A stretch of DNA of 64,000 bases from Bog-473 sp963755375 (lineage in GTDB: Bacteria > Actinomycetota > Acidimicrobiia > Acidimicrobiales > RAAP-2), in NCBI GenBank assembly GCA_963755375.1, contig CAVWKG010000002.1, forward strand, positions 310,001 to 374,000, read 5' to 3'. Positions 58,595 through 64,000 of the stretch are shown one piece after another (positions within the stretch are counted from its first letter, which is position 1; the number at the start of each line of letters is the position of its first letter). The notes under the pieces were generated by a model that was not told the origin of the DNA, did not search any database, and saw only the letters and a program-made list of their open reading frames with translations. A program made the position numbers and the translations under genes.

Positions 58595-59388
58595 CCCCAC
58601 AATCGAGTCTGGCCGAAGCCCTGGGGCGCCCTCCGCCTCCACTGGGAGGATTCAGGCTTGCCATTGTTCGCTTGGAGATCCGCCGCCTCATGCGCAATCG
58701 CCGGACGATGATGCTCGCCATCGCCATGCCGATCATCCTCTTCCTGGCGTTCGGACGCAACGCAGCCTATGTACATCAGAGTGCCGGCCGGGGCAACGTA
58801 ACGGCCTTCGAGCTGATCAGCATCGCTCTGTTCGGTGCCGTCTTCGCGACGGCCACCGGTGGCGCCATGGTGTCAATCGAACGGGCGCTGGGATGGAGTC
58901 GGCAACTTCGAGTGACGCCACTCTCGCCCGTGGCCTACGTCGTCATCAAGATGCTGACATCACTCACCTTGGCTGCGGGCGCCGTGGGTGCTGTGTACTT
59001 GTTCGGCGCCGTCACCAACCAGGTATCGATGCCTACCTATCTGTGGGTCGTCACCGGCGTCTGCGTGTGGGTTGGATCGCTTTTGTTCTCCGCTCTCGGA
59101 CTGTTCATCGGCTATTTGCTTCCCTCGGAGAACGTCACGCAGATCATCTCTCTCGTCCTGATGCTGTGTGCTTTTGCCGGAGGCTTGTTCGTTCCGGTCA
59201 GCCATTTCCCAGGCACCGACGCCACCCTGGCCAAGCTCACTCCGTTGTACGGGCTCAACGAGCTCGTTCACTACCCCTTGGTCGGGGGTCAGTTCGATTG
59301 GGCGTGGGTGCTCAACCTTGCCCTATGGCTGGGAGCATTCGTGTTGGGGGCCGTGTGGCAGTTCCGCCGTGACACCGCTCGGGTGTGA
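58591..59388 (+). CDS. ABC-2 type permease
   Basis: 265 residues from a GTG start overlapping the ATPase stop. Six hydrophobic segments in the ABC-2 arrangement, with the first after an N-terminal amphipathic helix (IVRLEIRRLMRNRRTMM) and the fifth reading LVLMLCAFAGGLFVPVSHFP. Membrane half of the exporter controlled by the divergent NarL system. Confidence 0.93.
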   Translation: MTPQSSLAEALGRPPPPLGGFRLAIVRLEIRRLMRNRRTMMLAIAMPIILFLAFGRNAAYVHQSAGRGNVTAFELISIALFGAVFATATGGAMVSIERALGWSRQLRVTPLSPVAYVVIKMLTSLTLAAGAVGAVYLFGAVTNQVSMPTYLWVVTGVCVWVGSLLFSALGLFIGYLLPSENVTQIISLVLMLCAFAGGLFVPVSHFPGTDATLAKLTPLYGLNELVHYPLVGGQFDWAWVLNLALWLGAFVLGAVWQFRRDTARV

Positions 59389-60010
59389 GGAGGTCTTGCA
59401 CGGCGATTGCGGTGTCCACGACAGTGTGTCCAGGTCGGGCCGTTTCCCGACAGGCAACTGTCGCGAGCACCGGGTTCTACAGACCACTCCTCAAGGGCCG
59501 AAAATCACCGCTTCGCCTGTCAGCTCGGGGAGCAGAGGTCCGCAAGCGTCGCTCTTCCGGGGTAGCCCAAACGTGCGCGTCTTCGGACCCGGCTGGGTAG
59601 CCCCATGGTGCGATTACATGGGTGATCCGTTGGACCTGGACTAAGGCCATGGAAGCACATTCAGCCAGTTCCGTCGATCTCCTTGAGGAAGCCGTCGAGC
59701 AGCTCCACTCACTGCCCTCTCAAGGGCTGACCGTGGCGCTAATGGACTCGAACCAGTGCTGGTTTTTGTAGAGCACCTCGACCGAAGTTTGGCGCGATGG
59801 CCGACAAAACGTTTGAGTAGTGCAACTGCCTAGGGCATGCCCGGTGCTGCCACATGCAATCACGTGCCATCAGACGAGTCGACTGCGAAGTCGCAGGACG
59901 AGGGCCGCGTGCACGCCGTCGCCTTGCATGGGGCAGCGTACGCAGGGGGTGAGTAGGTCCCGAGAAAAAGCCCCGATAAACCCTGTCTTCGGCCGTTGCC
60001 TCGAACGCGA
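59389..60010. other. Gene-free stretch left of the tRNA gene
   Basis: No integrase or other gene is found where an island integrase would be expected. It holds TTTGAGTAGTGCAA (59812-59825), the inverse of the TGCACTACTCAAA block at 25041, and GTCCCGAGAAA at 59957, so both halves of the intergenic element occur, rearranged. Confidence 0.45.
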
Positions 60011-60063
60011 AAACGCTGGCCAGTGGCCTGTGCCCTATGCACGAGACCCGCTGGCCAGCGTTT
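60011..60063 (-). terminator. Terminator downstream of tRNA-fMet
   Basis: AAACGCTGGCCAG (60011-60023) and CTGGCCAGCGTTT (60051-60063) form a perfect 13-bp stem with a 27-base loop. On the minus strand it follows the tRNA 3' end by six bases. Confidence 0.75.
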
Positions 60064-60069
60064 CAATAG

Positions 60070-60143
<74 letters not shown>

Positions 60144-60231
60144 GCGGAGTACACATGCTACATGGACCACGGGACCGTCACCACGGCCACGTTCCGGCAC
60201 CAGCCTGACCGGCGACCGGTCAGGGCCCCTG

Positions 60232-60633
60232 CTACAGCGTCTGGGCCGTCGGCGGAGGCGGCGGCGGGGAGGACGGGTCGGCAGCCTTGGGAGGCGGAGG
60301 CGGAGGCGGAGGCGGAGTTGGAGCAGCCGACCCGTCGCCGGCCGGGGACGCCGTCGGGGCCCCCGCGGGTGACTCGGGGGCCAGAGTGATCTGGCCGTGC
60401 TCGGACTCGTATGCTTCCAACGCCGTCACCAGCTGCGCAATGTCCGCGTCGGTGGTCGGGGTGGATCGTCCCGTCTTGGTGGCGTAGAAGGCGGCGCCGA
60501 GGTCGCGCAGCATGCCGTCGGCCGTCTTCTTGACCTGGGCATCGTTCATCTTGGCCTGGCCCTTGGCCGCCGCGTCCTTGGCCATCTCCGTAGCCGCCGT
60601 CGCCTGTGCCTTGACCTTGTCGAGCAGTCCCAT
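60232..60633 (-). CDS. Helical protein with proline-rich tail
   Basis: 133 residues from ATG 60633 (GLLDKVKAQATAATEMAKDA) with AGGGAGG upstream; an ATG at 60654 is an alternative. Residues 1-75 are alanine-rich helices (QVKKTADGMLRDLGAAFYAT), then a short acidic linker. Residues 95-133 are mostly Pro, Ala and Ser, including runs of eight or nine prolines encoded by a GGCGGA-type repeat near 60292-60315. No family with known function; it is next to UPF0182 in the backbone. Confidence 0.7.
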   Translation of the reverse strand: MGLLDKVKAQATAATEMAKDAAAKGQAKMNDAQVKKTADGMLRDLGAAFYATKTGRSTPTTDADIAQLVTALEAYESEHGQITLAPESPAGAPTASPAGDGSAAPTPPPPPPPPPKAADPSSPPPPPPTAQTL

Positions 60634-60763
60634 CGAAAGACCTCCCTTCCTCACGCCTCGTCGTCCTCCCCATCATGGGACCCGCCGGGCCCGTCCGCAA
60701 CCGGAATCGCAGGCTGAGGTGGTGTTTCGAGGGCTCGCTGAGGCAGCGCCGTCCCGGCCCGCC

Positions 60764-63700
60764 TCAGGTCCGGGCGGCGGCCGAGACCAGCGTCGTCGAG
60801 GTGGTGGTGGAGTTCCTGGGCTCCGTGCTCGTCGCCACCGACGTGGTAGTGGAGGAGGTGGTCGACGTGTGCGCGGTCGTAGTGGTCGTCGTACCACCCT
60901 TCTTCGGGGTCTTCGCCCCCTTGACCGCTGGCACTGTCGTGGTGGTGGTGGTGGTGGGCGATGTCGTGGACGGCGCTTGCGCCTTGATCACCTGCTGCGC
61001 CTGGGTGATCTGCTGTTGCATGAGGTTGATGTCGGTCTGGAATTCCGACAAGTTGCCGGCCTTCAGCGCAGCCAGCGCATTCGTGTAGTCGGTCTGCGCC
61101 GTCTGCAGGAGGCCCGCCACCGCCGCCGGCACCGTGCCGGTCGAGGTCACGCCCGACTCCGAGGGCACCGTCACGGTCGTCTGCAGCAGATCCGACAACA
61201 CAGCGGACAGCGATGTGTCGATCTGCACGTTCTTGCCGAGCACTCCCACCACGTACTGCAGCTGGGGCTGGGGGTTCGTCGTGGGAGATGCGTACAGGGG
61301 TCGCAGGTAGACGATGGAGTTGGCGATCGGGACCATCAGCGTCTCCCCCAACAGGACCTCGGACCCGTGCTGGTCGAGCAGCGTGATGTCCGACGACACG
61401 GTCTTGTTGGCCGAGATCTCCGCGTCCGCGTTGGCCGGGCCCGCCGTCCCCTGCGGGGTTTCGTAGAGGTTCAGTTGGCCGTACTGACCCGGGTCCGCCA
61501 GTCCCACCATCCATGCCGTCAAGTTGAAGTTCTGGTTCGAATTCGAGAGGTTGGTCTGCGAAGCCGGCACGAAGCCGTCCGAAACGGTGAAGACCTGCTG
61601 GCTCGGAGCCGTCCCGGGCAGCGAGTACACCTGGTACTGCGGTGACATGCGAGCCGGAGTGGTCGAGACCAGCTGGCCCTGGTTGTTATAGGTGTTCTGA
61701 GCCAGGAGTGCCTGCGACTGCGGCCCGGCGCCGGCGGTCGGAGAGAGCTGCCAGGCGTTGCTGGCGGCGTAGAAGGCCCCCGGGTTGGTGAGGTGGTACC
61801 GCCCGTAGATGGCGGACTGAATGGAGAAGATGTCGGGCGGGTAGCGGAGGTGCGCCAGCAGCGAAGCCGGCATCTTCGAAATCGGGGTGAACATGTTCGG
61901 GAAGGCGGCTGAGTACGCCTGGAGAATGGGGTCCTGCGGGTCGGCGTCGTAGAACGTCATCTTCCCCGAGTAGGCGTCGATCACGACCTTCACCGAATTG
62001 CGCACGTAGTTGTAGCTCCCCGGCAGGTTGCTGCCCACCGCCACCTGTTGGGTGTTGGCGTTCTGCGAGTAGGCATAGTTGGCCGTCGTCGTGTAGCCGT
62101 CGACGATCCAATCGATGTGCCCGCCGTTGATCACCGCGTAGGGGTCGTGGTCGAAGGTGAGGAATGGAGCCGCCGTCTGCGCCATGGACACCGGGTCACG
62201 GATGAACATGATGCGCGACTTGTTCGTGATCTGGCTCGAGATCAGAAGGTTGAAGTCGCCCAGCCGGAGCGCGAAGGCGGCCCGCGTGAAGATCGACGAC
62301 AGCTGGACCCCGCCGGGGCCCGAGTAGTGGCTCTCGACGTTCGTCCCTCCCGCCTGCTGGTAGTCGACCTCCAGCTGTTTGGTGTTGGCCACGACGTAGC
62401 CCGTCTCGCCCAGGCCGAAATACACGGAAGGCTGGCTAATGGCGGGCATGCCGTTCGTCGACGACGGCGGCACGTCCTGGACCGCGAACACGGGGTTGTT
62501 GGAGTTGGTCTGGTTGGCCAGCCCCACCGCCGCCCCGTTGCCGTGGGTGTACTGCAGGTGCGTGTTGACCCACGACGGCGACGGCACGCCGGCAGCCGAG
62601 ATGTCGCGCACCCCGATCAGCACCGGCGTCCGCTGGTCGTTGAGCGTGTAGCGGTCCACCCCCAACGACGGGAACGAGTAGTACGACTTGATCCCCTGCA
62701 GTCGCTGGAACGTCTGCAGCGAGATCGTCGGGTCCGGGTCCCACTGCCGGATGTTGTTGATGGTGGGAGAGGCCACGACGGTCTGGCTGGCGCTGATGTT
62801 CGTGGCGGCCGGGAAATGGTGCACCTGCACGTCGTTCAGACCGTAGGCGTCCCGGGTGGCCGTGATGTTCCGCTGGATGTACGGCGCCTCCAGCGAGCTC
62901 TGCGCCGGCGTGACCTTGAGCGCCTGCAGCAGCGCGGGGTAGATGATGCCGACCACCAGCGCCACGAAGGCCCAGATCCCGATGGCCAGCACCGGGAAGG
63001 TCCAGCCCTGGCGCCGGATGTTGAAGAGGAGGATGACGGCGGCGAAGATCGAGACGTAGATGAGCAACGTCTCCGCCGGCAGGCGGGCGTGCACATCGGT
63101 GTACCCGGCGCCGTTGACGTAGCCGTCCTGAGCGTTCACCAGCGAATAGCGCTGCAGGACGTAGCCGGCCGCCTTGTCCAGCGCGATCAGCGCGAGCAGC
63201 ACCGAAATGTGCGCCTTGACCGGGGGGCGCACCCGGGGCAGGCCCCGCTGGGGCTGTATCCCGCCGTTGAAGTAGTGGAACACGAGCGAGACGGCCAACG
63301 TCACGATCAGGATGGCCAGGGTCCAGTCCACGACGAAGGTCATGAAGGGCAGGTCGAAGACGTAGAAGCCGATGTCCTTGTGAAACTGGGGGTCGGTCAC
63401 GCCGAAGTTGCCGCCGTGGCGGAAGAGGATCCAGTTGTTCCACTGCCCCACCGTCCCCGACGCCCCGATCAACGCCAGCACGAAGGCCAGTGCGACATAG
63501 ATCCGCCCGGCATAGGGGCGCACGAACTGCTGGTAGCGGCGGACCAGCTCGTCCTCCTGGGCCAGCACGATGTCGTGCCCTGCGATGCGGTCGCACACCA
63601 CGAGGTTGACCCACAGGACGGCGAAGAAGATCGCTCCGAACACGCCGAAGAGGCCGAGCTTGATCGCCAGCAGCGTCGAGAAGACGTTGTGCAGGTCCAC

Positions 63701-63856
63701 CGACGAGAACCACAGGCTGTCGGTGTACAGCCCGGCCAGCGACCGCAGCGACACCAGCAGGATCACGATCACGACGACGAAGCCGATCAGCCACCACCGC
63801 GCCCGGTGGCGGCGGCGCGGCGAGGGGTCAGCGCTCAGATCGCTGGGGATGCGCAC
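60764..63856 (-). CDS. UPF0182 family membrane protein
   Basis: 1030 residues, the usual size for UPF0182 (COG1615). About seven membrane spans occur in the first 320 residues (WWLIGFVVVIVILLVSLRSL, then LYTDSLWFSSVDLHNVF, a family landmark). A large outer domain of about 600 residues follows, and a Thr-rich C-terminal tail (runs of Thr/Pro after residue 960). Widespread in actinobacteria; function unknown. Start ATG at 63856 opens into MRIPSDLS and a basic segment before the first span. Confidence 0.93.
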   Translation of the reverse strand: MRIPSDLSADPSPRRRHRARWWLIGFVVVIVILLVSLRSLAGLYTDSLWFSSVDLHNVFSTLLAIKLGLFGVFGAIFFAVLWVNLVVCDRIAGHDIVLAQEDELVRRYQQFVRPYAGRIYVALAFVLALIGASGTVGQWNNWILFRHGGNFGVTDPQFHKDIGFYVFDLPFMTFVVDWTLAILIVTLAVSLVFHYFNGGIQPQRGLPRVRPPVKAHISVLLALIALDKAAGYVLQRYSLVNAQDGYVNGAGYTDVHARLPAETLLIYVSIFAAVILLFNIRRQGWTFPVLAIGIWAFVALVVGIIYPALLQALKVTPAQSSLEAPYIQRNITATRDAYGLNDVQVHHFPAATNISASQTVVASPTINNIRQWDPDPTISLQTFQRLQGIKSYYSFPSLGVDRYTLNDQRTPVLIGVRDISAAGVPSPSWVNTHLQYTHGNGAAVGLANQTNSNNPVFAVQDVPPSSTNGMPAISQPSVYFGLGETGYVVANTKQLEVDYQQAGGTNVESHYSGPGGVQLSSIFTRAAFALRLGDFNLLISSQITNKSRIMFIRDPVSMAQTAAPFLTFDHDPYAVINGGHIDWIVDGYTTTANYAYSQNANTQQVAVGSNLPGSYNYVRNSVKVVIDAYSGKMTFYDADPQDPILQAYSAAFPNMFTPISKMPASLLAHLRYPPDIFSIQSAIYGRYHLTNPGAFYAASNAWQLSPTAGAGPQSQALLAQNTYNNQGQLVSTTPARMSPQYQVYSLPGTAPSQQVFTVSDGFVPASQTNLSNSNQNFNLTAWMVGLADPGQYGQLNLYETPQGTAGPANADAEISANKTVSSDITLLDQHGSEVLLGETLMVPIANSIVYLRPLYASPTTNPQPQLQYVVGVLGKNVQIDTSLSAVLSDLLQTTVTVPSESGVTSTGTVPAAVAGLLQTAQTDYTNALAALKAGNLSEFQTDINLMQQQITQAQQVIKAQAPSTTSPTTTTTTTVPAVKGAKTPKKGGTTTTTTAHTSTTSSTTTSVATSTEPRNSTTTSTTLVSAAART

Positions 63857-64000
63857 GAGGGGAGCCTAACGTCCGCCGCGCCACCCCCCTGGGGCAGCCA
63901 CGGGCCACTGTGGCTGAGAGAAGTCCTGGTCAGTCGGTCGCCGGCGCAATGAGGCAGCGGCACCCCGAATGGGCCGGGGGGTGGGCGTGTCCGGTCGGGA
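63857..64000. other. Right edge, no gene recognised
   Basis: 144 bases upstream of UPF0182 with no clear promoter. Any gene to the right lies mostly outside the window. Confidence 0.3.

Noticed and set aside
59730..59775. tRNA-like T-arm (GACTCGAACC) in the gap left of the tRNA gene
   Set aside because: The stem pairs poorly and no anticodon or D arm is found; too short to call a tRNA or att site.
60290..60320. GGCGGA-type repeat as CRISPR or regulatory array
   Set aside because: It is a simple repeat within codons for a poly-proline tail, with no spacers.
62048..63952. 634-residue plus-strand open frame
   Set aside because: Antisense to UPF0182; His/Arg/Val-rich composition, no motif.

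Overview
The window is high-GC chromosomal DNA with dense, translationally coupled operons (ATGA, GTGA and TGATG overlaps). It carries actinobacterial signatures: a UPF0182 membrane protein, LuxR-type LAL ATPase regulators, NarL/HisKA_3 two-component systems, PadR-HAAS modules and Tat-exported proteins. An Actinomycetota member is likely. Acidimicrobiia is a guess from gene content only. The ordinary backbone is the right end (60.07-64 kb): an initiator tRNA-Met gene, a proline-rich small protein and UPF0182. To its left lies an accessory region that looks like islands stacked at the 3' end of that tRNA gene. A 43-bp exact copy of the tRNA 3' half sits at 27946-27988, a decayed copy at 9514-9556, and weaker look-alikes at 24951-24990 and 39841-39883. 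No integrase gene remains in the window.

Layout: 0-1.1 kb, the end of a TPR-type protein and a TTC38-like fragment. 1.6-9.4 kb, a minus-strand aromatic catabolism operon (alpha/beta hydrolase, amidohydrolase, extradiol dioxygenase, MhpA-like flavin monooxygenase, FAH-family enzyme, P450), a frameshifted metallo-beta-lactamase gene and a divergent TetR regulator. 9.7-13.6 kb, a PadR/ABC/FtsX exporter module with a frameshifted secreted protein. 13.6-19 kb, a SGNH hydrolase, a barrel-type exported protein, a membrane protein and a large LuxR regulator sharing a palindromic motif. 19.7-27.7 kb, a run of small enzyme or transporter plus regulator pairs (MarR, MerR, MarR, TetR), each with a clear operator. 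28-32.8 kb, decayed DNA: IS3 fragments, a broken Baeyer-Villiger monooxygenase and an intact PqqD-nucleotidyltransferase fusion.

The most unusual part is 32.9-39.3 kb. A strong promoter drives a Tat-exported protein with six cysteines. A hairpin follows, then four tightly spaced genes: an HprK-like kinase fused to PqqD; a PAPS-type sulfotransferase; a JmjC/cupin 2-oxoglutarate oxygenase; and a PqqD-thioredoxin-degenerate HprK fusion. With the PqqD-nucleotidyltransferase at 30-31 kb, this looks like a protein or peptide modification system (three PqqD/RRE-like domains, several group-transfer enzymes) with the exported protein as possible substrate. Parts of it resemble the HprK/PqqD/nucleotidyltransferase sets already named in protein-family collections, but I do not know this full combination.

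40-60 kb holds a second LuxR regulator with an MMPL exporter operon, a NarL two-component system facing a secreted TAP-type hydrolase, a TetR/DUF4386 pair, a PadR/HAAS pair, and a second NarL system facing a drug-type ABC transporter. A recurring intergenic element (CTACTCAA, 21 nt, GTCCCGAG, constant spacing) occurs at 19.03, 25.05 and 39.93 kb and is unexplained.
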